Part shown: positions 53,895 to 63,984 of the stretch, piece after piece | How positions within the stretch are numbered: position 1 is the stretch's first letter | Layout of the letters: the number at the start of each line of letters is the position of its first letter | NCBI RefSeq assembly: GCF_016918935.1 | Contig: NZ_JAFFOB010000012.1 | Coordinates: 62,001-126,000 of the forward strand | DNA: 64,000 nt | Source: Roseitranquillus sediminis | GTDB lineage: Bacteria > Pseudomonadota > Alphaproteobacteria > Rhodobacterales > Rhodobacteraceae | Direction of reading: 5' to 3' | Notes under the pieces: generated by a model | Told to the model about the DNA's origin: nothing | What the model saw: only the letters and a program-made list of their open reading frames with translations | Databases searched by the model: none | Made by a program: the position numbers and the translations under genes

Positions 53895-53942
53895 ATGCAC
53901 AGCCTTCTCGTACTTGTAGGGGACCGGCGCATGGGCCTTTAG
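53895..53942 (+). CDS. Leu/Val-rich leader peptide of the ilv attenuator
   Basis: ATG 53895 opens a 15-codon frame encoding MHSLLVLVGDRRMGL and ending with TAG at 53940-53942. Five of the residues at positions 4-8 are Leu or Val (codons 53904-53918), exactly the control-codon cluster expected for attenuation by charged tRNA-Leu and tRNA-Val, and a sixth, Leu15, precedes the stop. A GGAG lies eight bases upstream as ribosome binding site. It sits between a promoter and a Rho-independent hairpin in front of acetolactate synthase. The peptide itself needs no function. Confidence 0.8.
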   Translation: MHSLLVLVGDRRMGL

Positions 53943-53970
53943 GCAGGATCCCTGTCGGCTCCAATGCGCC
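53926..53970 (+). promoter_or_regulatory. antiterminator stem of the ilv attenuator
   Basis: GGCGCAT (53926-53932) is perfectly complementary to ATGCGCC (53964-53970), and the adjacent GGGCC (53933-53937) pairs with GGCTC (53957-53961) with one G-U. Inside, CAGG (53944-53947) pairs with CCTG (53951-53954). The right arm overlaps the first three bases of the terminator stem, so the two structures exclude each other. The left arm lies within leader codons 11-15. Confidence 0.65.
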
Positions 53971-53996
53971 CCCGCCAGCAACGGGGGCTTTTTTTT
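53968..53996 (+). terminator. Rho-independent terminator (ilv attenuator)
   Basis: GCCCCCG (53968-53974) and CGGGGGC (53982-53988) form a perfect 7-base stem with a 7-base loop, immediately followed by eight T residues (53989-53996). It stands 30 bases before the acetolactate synthase start, a position where a terminator only makes sense as a regulated attenuator. Confidence 0.85.
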
Positions 53997-54026
53997 GCTC
54001 GAAGCCATGAAGCGGAGACGTGAGCG

Positions 54027-55778
54027 ATGACGGCGATGACAGGCGCGAAGATGGTGGTCCAGGCGCTCAAGGACCAGGGCGTCGAGGTGGTGTTCGGCTA
54101 TCCGGGTGGCGCCGTCCTTCCCATCTATGACGAGATCTTCCAGCAGAACGAGATCCGCCACATCCTCGTCCGGCACGAGCAGGCGGCGGTCCATGCGGCC
54201 GAGGGCTATGCCCGCTCGACCGGCCGGCCCGGTGTCGTGCTGGTCACCTCCGGCCCCGGCGCGACCAACGCCGTCACCGGACTGACCGACGCGTTGATGG
54301 ACTCGATCCCGATCGTCGTCCTCACGGGCCAGGTCCCGACCTTCATGATCGGCACCGATGCGTTTCAGGAGGCAGATACAGTCGGCATTACCCGGCCCTG
54401 CACCAAGCACAACTGGCTGGTCTCGGACACCGACAGCCTGTCGGACGTGCTGCACCAGGCGTTCCACGTCGCCCGCTCCGGCCGGCCGGGGCCGGTGCTC
54501 GTGGACATCCCCAAGGACGTCCAGTTCGCCAGCGGCAGCTACGTCGCGCCGCAGGCCGCGAAGACGAGCCACTACCAGCCTCGTCGCAAGGGCGACCCAG
54601 ACCGCATAGCCGAGCTGGTCGCGGCGATCGAGGCGGCGGAGAGACCGATCTTCTACACCGGCGGCGGCGTCATCAACTCGGGCCCTGCCGCAAGCCAGCT
54701 CCTGCGCGAGCTGGTGGACGCGACCGGCATCCCCGTCACCTCCACGCTGATGGGCCTCGGCGCCTATCCGGGCAGCGGGCCGAACTGGCTCGGGATGCTC
54801 GGGATGCACGGTCTCTACGAGGCCAACCTCGCGATGCACGACTGCGACCTGATGATCAATATCGGCGCGCGGTTCGACGACCGGATCACCGGGCGCATCC
54901 AGGACTTCTCGCCGAACTCGCGCAAGGCGCACATCGACATTGACCCATCCTCGATCAACAAGGTGATCCGTGTCGACATCCCGATCGTGGGCGATGTCGC
55001 GCACGTGCTGGAGGACGTCCTGCGCGTCTGGAAGTCACGCGGCCGCCGGACCGAGCGCGATGCGCTGGCCAAATGGCGTGCCCGCATCGACGAGTGGCGT
55101 CGCGTCGACTGCCTCGCCTTCCGCCAGGAAGGGCCGACGATCAAGCCGCAATACGCAGTTGCCCGGCTGGAGGCGCTGACGAAGGGGCGGGACCGCTACA
55201 TCTGCACCGAGGTGGGCCAGCACCAGATGTGGGCCGCACAGTACATCCGCTTCGAGGAACCGAACCGCTGGATGACCTCGGGCGGCCTCGGCACCATGGG
55301 ATACGGCTTCCCCTCCTCGATCGGCGTGCAGATGGCGCACCCGGACGCGCTCGTCATCAACGTCGCGGGCGAGGCGAGCTGGCTGATGAACATGCAGGAG
55401 CTCGGGACGGCGACACAGTACCGTCTGCCGGTCAAGCAGTTCATCCTCAACAACGAGCGCCTCGGCATGGTCCGTCAGTGGCAGCAGCTGCTGCATGGCG
55501 AGCGTTACTCCCACTCCTGGTCCGAGTCTCTGCCCGACTTCGTGAAGCTCGCCGAGGCGTTCGGCGCGAAGGGTATCCAGTGCAAGGACCCGGCGGACCT
55601 GGACGACGCCATCATGGAGATGATCAAGCACGACGGGCCGGTCGTCTTCGACTGCCTCGTCGAGAAGCACGAGAATTGCTTCCCGATGATCCCGTCGGGC
55701 GAGCCGCACAACAAGATGATCCTTGGCGACGCGTCGACCTCCGACGCGATTGGCGCCAAAGGTGCGGTCTTGGTCTGA
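54027..55778 (+). CDS. ilvB: acetolactate synthase large subunit, biosynthetic
   Basis: This 583-residue thiamine-diphosphate enzyme (also called ilvI) makes acetolactate or acetohydroxybutyrate for Val, Leu and Ile. The N-terminal VVFGYPGGAVLPIYDEI and the cofactor-activating Glu51 in RHEQAAVHAAEGYAR are clear. The usual GDGSF-x-MN thiamine motif reads GEASWLMNMQELGTA (about 448), with later LNNERLGMVRQWQQL typical of the anabolic enzyme. The final residues FPMIPSGEPHNKMILG also match. The start is ATG 54027 with GGAGACG upstream. A leader peptide and attenuator precede it and the small subunit follows after 68 bases. Confidence 0.96.
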   Translation: MTAMTGAKMVVQALKDQGVEVVFGYPGGAVLPIYDEIFQQNEIRHILVRHEQAAVHAAEGYARSTGRPGVVLVTSGPGATNAVTGLTDALMDSIPIVVLTGQVPTFMIGTDAFQEADTVGITRPCTKHNWLVSDTDSLSDVLHQAFHVARSGRPGPVLVDIPKDVQFASGSYVAPQAAKTSHYQPRRKGDPDRIAELVAAIEAAERPIFYTGGGVINSGPAASQLLRELVDATGIPVTSTLMGLGAYPGSGPNWLGMLGMHGLYEANLAMHDCDLMINIGARFDDRITGRIQDFSPNSRKAHIDIDPSSINKVIRVDIPIVGDVAHVLEDVLRVWKSRGRRTERDALAKWRARIDEWRRVDCLAFRQEGPTIKPQYAVARLEALTKGRDRYICTEVGQHQMWAAQYIRFEEPNRWMTSGGLGTMGYGFPSSIGVQMAHPDALVINVAGEASWLMNMQELGTATQYRLPVKQFILNNERLGMVRQWQQLLHGERYSHSWSESLPDFVKLAEAFGAKGIQCKDPADLDDAIMEMIKHDGPVVFDCLVEKHENCFPMIPSGEPHNKMILGDASTSDAIGAKGAVLV

Positions 55779-55788
55779 GCCGTCGGAC

Positions 55789-55807
55789 GGGGGGCCGTCT
55801 GCCCCCC
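55789..55807. repeat. hairpin of a probable dispersed intergenic repeat between ilvB and ilvN
   Basis: GGGGGGC (55789-55795) and GCCCCCC (55801-55807) form a perfect stem with a 5-base loop, eleven bases after the ilvB stop. It is followed by an A/T-rich tail GAAGATATTTCTGGAGCAAA (55816-55835) that supplies the ribosome binding site of ilvN. I recall similar C-rich hairpin plus GATATTT tails in many Rhodobacteraceae intergenic regions, which would make it a dispersed repeat. Only one copy is in this window. It does not look like a full terminator. Confidence 0.45.
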
Positions 55808-55846
55808 GGACCCTCGAAGATATTTCTGGAGCAAAGAAGGTAGGCG

Positions 55847-56410
55847 ATGTCGGCACTGAAGATCGAACAGGGAACATCGAAGCACTCGGCCTACGACCTG
55901 CGCTCGAACTACGCGGATGTGAACGAGCGGCACACGCTGGCCGTCGTGGTGGAGAACGAGCCGGGCGTGCTGGCGCGCGTCGTCGGACTCTTTTCCGGGC
56001 GCGGCTACAACATCGAGAGCCTGACGGTGGCCGAAATCGACCACCAGGGCCATCGCAGCCGCATCACCATCGTCACCAGCGGCACGCCGCAGATAATCGA
56101 GCAGATCAAGGCCCAGCTCGGCCGTATTGTCGTGGTCCACGACGTACACGACCTGACCGTCGAGGGGCCGAGCGTCGAGCGTGAGCTGGCGCTCTTCAAG
56201 GTGACGGGCGAAGGCGAGAAGCGGGTCGAGGCGCTGCGACTAGCCGACATCTTCCGCGCCAACGTGGTCGATTCGACGCTCAAGAGCTTCACCTTCGAGA
56301 TCACCGGCACCCCGGAGAAGATCGACGCCTTTGCGGACCTCATGCGCCCGCTGGGCCTGCAGGAGGTCGCCCGCACCGGCGTCGCCGCCCTCGCGCGCGG
56401 ACCGCTCTAG
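55847..56410 (+). CDS. ilvN: acetolactate synthase small (regulatory) subunit
   Basis: This 187-residue protein (also called ilvH) activates the large subunit and gives valine feedback inhibition. The N-terminal ACT domain is seen as HTLAVVVENEPGVLARVVGL with FSGRGYNIESLTVAEID, and the C-terminal ALS_ss domain runs from about residue 100. A 25-residue N-terminal extension before the ACT domain is usual in alphaproteobacteria. AAGAAGG precedes the ATG at 55847. It completes the ilv operon; GC-rich inverted repeats fill the 82 bases before the convergent mutase gene. Confidence 0.95.
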   Translation: MSALKIEQGTSKHSAYDLRSNYADVNERHTLAVVVENEPGVLARVVGLFSGRGYNIESLTVAEIDHQGHRSRITIVTSGTPQIIEQIKAQLGRIVVVHDVHDLTVEGPSVERELALFKVTGEGEKRVEALRLADIFRANVVDSTLKSFTFEITGTPEKIDAFADLMRPLGLQEVARTGVAALARGPL

Positions 56411-56492
56411 GCGCCGCCGCGGGACGCGGCGACGGGCGGCCGACGGCGGCAGCGCCGCCCGAGGGCGCCCGTTCCCCCGAGACTGCACACGG

Positions 56493-58622
<2,130 letters not shown>

Positions 58623-58707
58623 CACGCTCTCCTCGCCGCCCCGTGACACCGCGTCCTTCTATTACTCAATACAGGAGCCCTATATCCAATGCGATGGGAG
58701 GGTCCTC

Positions 58708-59193
58708 ATGAAAGTACCACTTGTCGCCGCCTGCGCCGCCCTGGCCGCCACGCTGACACTGGCTCAGGACGCGCCCGCCGTCGACGCCGTCAATGCGGTC
58801 GAGGCGTGGCAGGAGGATCCAATGACAATCTTTCAGGCAACCGAGATCGACATCGATGATTTTCGCTATGTTGCGCGGCCCGTGGTCGTGTTTTCGGACA
58901 CTCCGGCCAATCCCGCCTTCGGGCGGCAGGTCGACCTGATCCGGAATCGCATTTCCGCACTCGCCGAGCGGGACGTGGTGGTCGTGCTGGACGCCGAGCC
59001 CGACGCACGAAGCGAGCTGCGCCAGCGCCTCCGGCCGCGCGGCTTCGGGCTGGTGCTCATGAACAAGGACGGCAGCGTGGCGCTTCGTAAGCCGTCGCCG
59101 TGGGACGTCCGCGAGATCACGCGGTCCATCGACAAGACGCCCGAGCGGCAACAGGAACTGCGAGAGCAGCGTCGCCAGCCGCTGACCGACTGA
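58708..59193 (+). CDS. DUF4174 exported protein
   Basis: This is a 161-residue protein with a signal peptide (MKVPLVAACAALAATLTLAQ, cleavage near residue 19). The mature domain contains ARPVVVFSDTPANPAFGRQV and RLRPRGFGLVLMNKDGSVAL, ending KPSPWDVREITRSIDKTPER. This strand-helix pattern is DUF4174, a thioredoxin-like periplasmic family without catalytic cysteines. A strong GGGAGGG site precedes ATG 58708. It is divergent from the mutase over an 85-base, A/T-rich gap and ends two bases before the convergent pccA stop. Confidence 0.87.
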   Translation: MKVPLVAACAALAATLTLAQDAPAVDAVNAVEAWQEDPMTIFQATEIDIDDFRYVARPVVVFSDTPANPAFGRQVDLIRNRISALAERDVVVVLDAEPDARSELRQRLRPRGFGLVLMNKDGSVALRKPSPWDVREITRSIDKTPERQQELREQRRQPLTD

Positions 59194-59195
59194 CC

Positions 59196-61196
59196 TCAGC
59201 CAAACTCGAGGATGACGTCGTCGACGGCGAGGCTGTCGCCCGGCGCGGCGTTGACCTTCGTCACGACCGCCTTTCGTTCGGCGCGGAGGATGTTCTCCAT
59301 CTTCATCGCCTCGACGGTGCAGAGCGCCTGCCCCTCCTGCACCTCGTCGCCCTCGTCCACTTCGATCCGCACCACGAGGCCGGGCATCGGGCAGAGCAGC
59401 ATGCGCGACGTGTCGGGCGCCTGCTTTTCCGGCATCAGCGACGCCAGCTCGGCCATCCTCGGCGTGCGCACGTGCACCTTGAGGTCTGCGCCGCGATGCC
59501 GGACGCGGTAACCGTTGGGAATGCGCGAGACCTTCAGCGTCAGCGACGCGCCATCGACCTCGAGCCGGGCCAGCGGTTCCCCGGGACGCCAGCGGGAGGT
59601 GACGCGCATCGAGCGGAGATCGCCGAAATGGACGGTCGCGCCCTCGCGATCCGCTTCCACCCGGACCTCGTGCCGCTGGTCCGCCAGCGTGACCACCCAG
59701 CGCGTGCCGACCTTTCGCTCATGGTTGTCCATCCGCCCCGAGATGCGCGTGCGCCGGATCTCGGCCACGCGGTTCATCGCCGCCGCCGCCGCAGAGATCC
59801 GCGCCAGCGTCTCCTTGTCGAGCGTGGCGCCGGCGAAGCCCTCCGGGAACTCCTCGTCGATGAAGGCGGTGGTGATGTCGCCCGATACGAAGCGCGGGTG
59901 GTCCATGACAGCCGCGAGAAACGGCAGGTTGTGGCCGATCCCCTCAAGCTCGAAGTCGTCGAGCGCGGTCCGCATGTGCCCGATCGCCGTCTCCCGGTCC
60001 GGACCCCATGTGCAGAGCTTGGCGATCATCGGGTCGTAGTACATCGAGATCTCGCCGCCCTCCTCGACCCCGGTGTCGTTGCGGACGACACGCCCCTCCT
60101 CGCGCACCTCCTCGGGCGGGCGATAGCGGGTCAACCGGCCGATCGAGGGCAGGAACTTGCGATACGGGTCCTCGGCATAGAGGCGGCTCTCGATGGCCCA
60201 ACCGTTCAGCCGCACGTCCTCCTGGCGGAACGGCAGCGGCTCGCCGGCGGCGACGCGGATCATCAACTCGACGAGATCCAGGCCGGTTATGAGCTCGGTA
60301 ACCGGATGCTCGACCTGCAGCCGCGTGTTCATCTCGAGGAAGTAGAAGTTGCGCTGGCCGTCGACGATGAACTCGACGGTGCCTGCGCTCTGATAGCCGA
60401 CCGCCTGCGCCAGCGCGACCGCCTGCTCGCCCATGGCGCGGCGCGTCGCCTCGTCGAGGAAGGGTGACGGAGCCTCCTCAATGACCTTCTGGTTGCGGCG
60501 CTGGATCGAGCACTCCCGTTCGCCGAGGTAGACGCAGTTGCCGTGGCCGTCCGCGAGCACCTGGATCTCGATGTGGCGCGGCTGGGTGACGAACTTCTCG
60601 ACGAAGATACGGTCGTCGCCGAAGCTCGCCGCGGCCTCGTTCTTCGACGACTGGAAGCCGTCGCGCGCCTCGCGCTCGTTCCAGGCGATGCGCATGCCCT
60701 TGCCGCCGCCACCGGCCGAGGCCTTGATCATCACCGGATAGCCGATCTCGCCCGCGATGCGCACCGCCTCGTCCGCATCGGCGATCAGGCCCATGTAGCC
60801 GGGCACGGTGCTGACCCCCGCCTCGGCGGCGAGCTTCTTGGACGTGATCTTGTCGCCCATCGCCTCGATCGCCGAGGCGGGAGGGCCGATGAAGGTTACG
60901 CCCTCGGCCGCCAGAGCCTCGGCAAAGCGTCGATTTTCGGAGAGGAAGCCATAACCGGGATGGACCGCGTCCGCACCCGACTGGCGCACCGCGCCAAGTA
61001 CCTTGCCGATGTCGATGTAGGACTGGCTTGCCGGCGCCGGCCCCACATGCACGGCTTCGTCGGCCATCCGCACGTGCGGCGCATCGGCGTCGGCGTCGGA
61101 ATAGATCGCGACCGTACGGATGCCCATTGCACGCGCCGTTCGCATAACGCGGCAGGTTATCTCGCCACGGTTGGCGACCAGGATCTTCTCAATCAT
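59196..61196 (-). CDS. pccA: propionyl-CoA carboxylase, biotin carboxylase/carrier subunit (alpha)
   Basis: This 666-residue subunit carboxylates biotin. The biotin carboxylase start MIEKILVANRGEITCRVMRT, the ATP-grasp loop GGGGKGMRIA and LQVEHPVTELITGLDLVEL are present. The C-terminal carrier domain carries EAMKMEN with biotin-acceptor Lys632. The linker with KVGTRWVVTLADQRHEVRVE is the BT domain that docks the beta subunit in propionyl-CoA carboxylases. Gene order with pccB and methylmalonyl-CoA mutase supports the propionyl-CoA assignment over acetyl-CoA or methylcrotonyl-CoA. Confidence 0.95.
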   Translation of the reverse strand: MIEKILVANRGEITCRVMRTARAMGIRTVAIYSDADADAPHVRMADEAVHVGPAPASQSYIDIGKVLGAVRQSGADAVHPGYGFLSENRRFAEALAAEGVTFIGPPASAIEAMGDKITSKKLAAEAGVSTVPGYMGLIADADEAVRIAGEIGYPVMIKASAGGGGKGMRIAWNEREARDGFQSSKNEAAASFGDDRIFVEKFVTQPRHIEIQVLADGHGNCVYLGERECSIQRRNQKVIEEAPSPFLDEATRRAMGEQAVALAQAVGYQSAGTVEFIVDGQRNFYFLEMNTRLQVEHPVTELITGLDLVELMIRVAAGEPLPFRQEDVRLNGWAIESRLYAEDPYRKFLPSIGRLTRYRPPEEVREEGRVVRNDTGVEEGGEISMYYDPMIAKLCTWGPDRETAIGHMRTALDDFELEGIGHNLPFLAAVMDHPRFVSGDITTAFIDEEFPEGFAGATLDKETLARISAAAAAMNRVAEIRRTRISGRMDNHERKVGTRWVVTLADQRHEVRVEADREGATVHFGDLRSMRVTSRWRPGEPLARLEVDGASLTLKVSRIPNGYRVRHRGADLKVHVRTPRMAELASLMPEKQAPDTSRMLLCPMPGLVVRIEVDEGDEVQEGQALCTVEAMKMENILRAERKAVVTKVNAAPGDSLAVDDVILEFG

Positions 61197-61256
61197 CGAC
61201 TGGACGCTTGTTCAGGAAATCGTGCCGGCAGACTTCGGCCGCGGGCACGATCAGCG

Positions 61257-61448
61257 TCAAAAGTAACGGCCCTTAGCCCATCCCAAGCCGCCGCCAACCG
61301 CAGCGCCCACGAGCGGGTCATTCTCCGTCACGGCAGCGGCTCCCGCGCCGATGGCTGCGCCGGTCGCCACGCGCTCGGTCGTGGTATAGCCGCAAGCCGC
61401 AAGGGAGCCGGCTGCAATCACACCGAGCAAAACCAACCTGATATTCAT
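61257..61448 (-). CDS. small lipoprotein with glycine-zipper-like segment
   Basis: This is a 63-residue protein with a signal peptide and lipobox LAAC (lipidated Cys19). The mature part is TTTERVATGAAIGAGAAAVT followed by DPLVGAAVGGGLGWAKGRYF, a Gly/Ala-rich pattern like glycine-zipper outer-membrane lipoproteins. ATG 61448 follows GGAGAAG. It lies between pccA and the other small genes on the same strand and ends 60 bases before pccA. Confidence 0.75.
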   Translation of the reverse strand: MNIRLVLLGVIAAGSLAACGYTTTERVATGAAIGAGAAAVTENDPLVGAAVGGGLGWAKGRYF

Positions 61449-61534
61449 GTCGAAGCTTCTCCGTCTGATGCTGGGATCAGCGAACAACCGAAATCCTCCG
61501 TTCGCAAGCCAATTCTGCATCGCCGGAAAGAGTT

Positions 61535-61570
61535 GCGGCGGTCTGACCGGGGAAGAAGTCAGACCGCCGC
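61535..61570. terminator. 13-bp perfect hairpin between small genes of the pcc region
   Basis: GCGGCGGTCTGAC (61535-61547) and GTCAGACCGCCGC (61558-61570) form a perfect stem with a 10-base loop, far stronger than chance. It lies in the 294-base non-coding gap between the hypothetical gene (ending at 61743) and the lipoprotein gene (starting at 61448). On the minus strand it is followed by AACTCTTTCC, so the U-run is weak. It may be a terminator or an mRNA-stabilising stem. I see nothing else in this gap. Confidence 0.5.
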
Positions 61571-61742
61571 GAAGGGGAAGGGTAACGCTCTTTATTCAGA
61601 GGACCCGGCATGTCCGGCGCCTCTTCCGCAAACATGATGGTTAACTCGCGGCAGGCAACCAAGACATGAACGGCTCGGCGAAGATCGGCTGAAACTCGCT
61701 CATAGATTGAGAAATCCGCCGATGCGCAACCATGTGGCGCGG

Positions 61743-62087
61743 CTAATCGATGAGCCCAGGAAAGCTGGCGCGAGCCAGGACTTCGTCGACGCGCAGTCGC
61801 GCCCCATAGCTTTCGGCGTCGAAGGGATCGTCGACAGCTTTGACTTCCCGGCCGAAGAACCATGCGAGGCGACCTGCGTCCAGGTTGCCGCGCTCGAACG
61901 GCTCGGCGCCGAAATGTTCCCACAACGCGGCCAGAAACGCCTCGTCGGCGCGGCGGTCGGCGGGACGGCGATCGGCGTGACGTTCGCGCGCGACAAGCGG
62001 CGTTGCTCCACGCGGGTTGGCGCGCCTGATCGTGAACTGAAAGTCGGTACCGGCCAGCCGGCCAGGGAAGCCGCGATGCTTGAGCAT
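61743..62087 (-). CDS. hypothetical protein in the pcc region
   Basis: This is a 114-residue protein, MLKHRGFPGRLAGTDFQFTI..., soluble and basic in the first half and acidic in the second (ALWEHFGAEPFERGNLDAGR, FFGREVKAVDDPFDAESYGA). It has no signal peptide or membrane helix. I do not recognise a family. Codon composition resembles the neighbours, and it follows the small lipoprotein gene by 57 bases on the same strand. The frame is real-looking but unsupported by recognisable motifs. Confidence 0.6.
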   Translation of the reverse strand: MLKHRGFPGRLAGTDFQFTIRRANPRGATPLVARERHADRRPADRRADEAFLAALWEHFGAEPFERGNLDAGRLAWFFGREVKAVDDPFDAESYGARLRVDEVLARASFPGLID

Positions 62088-62144
62088 GAGGCCTCCGCCT
62101 TGCGAGAGGCGCGGACGGACCCGCAGGCCCGTCCGGCCATGACG

Positions 62145-62282
62145 TCAGTACTTGTTGTAGGTCGGCTCTGCGGCAACCGGTGCCGGATCGACGTAAACCA
62201 CTTCTTCCTGCTGGCGGGGAGCGCAGGCGGCGATGAAGGCCACGGCGCTGAGGGCGGCGCAGATCTTGGCTGTGCTCGACAT
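62145..62282 (-). CDS. 45-residue lipoprotein
   Basis: The frame encodes MSSTAKICAALSAVAFIAAC then APRQQEEVVYVDPAPVAAEP and TYNKY. The first 20 residues are a lipoprotein signal with lipobox IAAC (Cys20), leaving a 25-residue acidic, proline-containing tail. An AAAGGACG site lies seven bases upstream of ATG 62282. It is below normal gene-finding length but has every sign of a translated, exported peptide. It lies 169 bases downstream of pccB on the same strand. Confidence 0.7.
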   Translation of the reverse strand: MSSTAKICAALSAVAFIAACAPRQQEEVVYVDPAPVAAEPTYNKY

Positions 62283-62451
62283 GGGTTCGTCCTTTCGTTC
62301 CACTGTTTTGGGCCGCGCGGGCCCGGTTCACTCCGGGAATCTAGTGCGGCACCGGGATCATGGCAAAGTCGCGGAGCGGCCGCGAGAGCCAAAAGAGAAG
62401 CCGGCGGCGGGTCGCCGCTAGGCCTGCCCGGTGCCGCCTGAGCCGTCGCGC

Positions 62452-63984
62452 TCAGAGCGGGATGTTGTCGTGCTTCTTCCAGGGATTGCTCAGGCGCTTG
62501 TTGCGCAGCGAGGCGAAGGCGCGGCAGACCCTGCGGCGGGTCGAGTGCGGCATGATCACCTCGTCGATGAAGCCGCGCTCCGCCGCCTTGAACGGGTTTG
62601 CGAAGTTTGCCTCGTACTCGGCTGTTCTTTCTGCGATCTTTTCTGTGTCACTCAATTCGGACCTGTAGAGGATCTCGGTCGCGCCCTTGGCGCCCATGAC
62701 CGCAATCTCGGCCGAGGGCCAGGCATAGTTGAAGTCGCCGCGCAGGTGCTTCGATGCCATGACGTCATACGCCCCGCCGTAGGCTTTGCGAGTGATGACG
62801 GTGACCTTTGGCACGGTGGCCTCGCCGTAGGCGAAGAGAAGCTTGGCGCCATGCTTGATGACACCGCCGAGTTCCTGCCCCGTGCCGGGCAGGAAGCCGG
62901 GAACATCCACGAAAGTGAGGATCGGGATCTCGAAGGCGTCGCAGAAGCGCACGAAGCGGGCCGCCTTGCGTGAGGAATCGATGTCGAGGCAGCCTGCCAG
63001 AACCATGGGCTGGTTTGCGACGACGCCGACGGTACGGCCCTCGAGCCGGATAAAGCCGGTGACGATGTTCTTGGCGAAGTCCGCCTGGATCTCGTAGAAG
63101 TCGCCCTCGTCCGCCGTCTTCGCGATCAGCTCCTTCATGTCGTAGGGCGCGTTCGCATTGGCCGGGACCAGCGTGTCGAGGCTCATCTCCACGCGGGCCG
63201 GGTCGTCGAAGAACGGCCGGACCGGCACGCCACCGCGGTTGTTCTGCGGCAGGAAGTCGACCAGGCGGCGTATCTCAGTCAGCGCCTCGATGTCGTTCTC
63301 GAAGGCGCCGTCGGCGACCGAAGACTTGCGGGTGTGCGTGGTAGCGCCGCCGAGCTCCTCGGCTGTGACGACCTCGTTCGTCACGGTCTTCACCACATCG
63401 GGGCCGGTGACGAACATGTAGGACGTATCCCGCACCATGAAGATGAAGTCGGTCATCGCCGGACTGTAGACCGCGCCGCCGGCGCAGGGACCCATGATGA
63501 CGCTGATCTGCGGCACGACACCCGAGGCCATGATGTTTCGCTGAAACACCTCGGCGTAACCGGCGAGGCTCGCCACCCCCTCCTGGATGCGGGCGCCGCC
63601 CGAGTCGTTCAGCCCGATCACCGGCGCGCCGTTCTGCATCGCCATGTCCATGATCTTGCAGATCTTCTGGGCATGGGTCTCGCTGAGCGAGCCGCCGAAG
63701 ACGGTGAAATCCTGGCTGAACACATAGACCATGCGACCGTTGATCGTGCCCCAGCCCGTGACCACCCCGTCGCCCGCCGGCCGCTGCGCCGCCATGCCGA
63801 AGTCCGTCGCCCGGTGGGTGACGAACATGTCGAACTCCTCGAACGATCCCTCATCCAGCAGGAGCTCCAGCCGCTCGCGTGCGGTCAACTTGCCCTTGGC
63901 GTGCTGCGCCTCGATCCGCCGCTCGCCGCCGCCCAGCCTGGCGCCGGCGCGCCGCTCCTCAAGCTCCCGCAGGATGTCCTTCAT
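62452..63984 (-). CDS. pccB: propionyl-CoA carboxylase, carboxyltransferase subunit (beta)
   Basis: This 510-residue subunit carboxylates propionyl-CoA to methylmalonyl-CoA. The two crotonase-like halves show the acyl-CoA site [20 protein letters not shown] and [19 protein letters not shown], then the carboxybiotin site [20 protein letters not shown] and [20 protein letters not shown]. The C-terminus [19 protein letters not shown] is the usual conserved tail. ATG 63984 follows GGGAG at the window edge. It heads the region pccB-small genes-pccA-mutase. Confidence 0.97.
   Translation of the reverse strand: MKDILRELEERRAGARLGGGERRIEAQHAKGKLTARERLELLLDEGSFEEFDMFVTHRATDFGMAAQRPAGDGVVTGWGTINGRMVYVFSQDFTVFGGSLSETHAQKICKIMDMAMQNGAPVIGLNDSGGARIQEGVASLAGYAEVFQRNIMASGVVPQISVIMGPCAGGAVYSPAMTDFIFMVRDTSYMFVTGPDVVKTVTNEVVTAEELGGATTHTRKSSVADGAFENDIEALTEIRRLVDFLPQNNRGGVPVRPFFDDPARVEMSLDTLVPANANAPYDMKELIAKTADEGDFYEIQADFAKNIVTGFIRLEGRTVGVVANQPMVLAGCLDIDSSRKAARFVRFCDAFEIPILTFVDVPGFLPGTGQELGGVIKHGAKLLFAYGEATVPKVTVITRKAYGGAYDVMASKHLRGDFNYAWPSAEIAVMGAKGATEILYRSELSDTEKIAERTAEYEANFANPFKAAERGFIDEVIMPHSTRRRVCRAFASLRNKRLSNPWKKHDNIPL

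Noticed and set aside
56411-56492. Bidirectional terminator between ilvN and the mutase gene
   Set aside because: Several GC-rich inverted repeats overlap (for example CGGGCGGC with GCCGCCCG) but no T tract follows on either strand, so no single structure can be defended.
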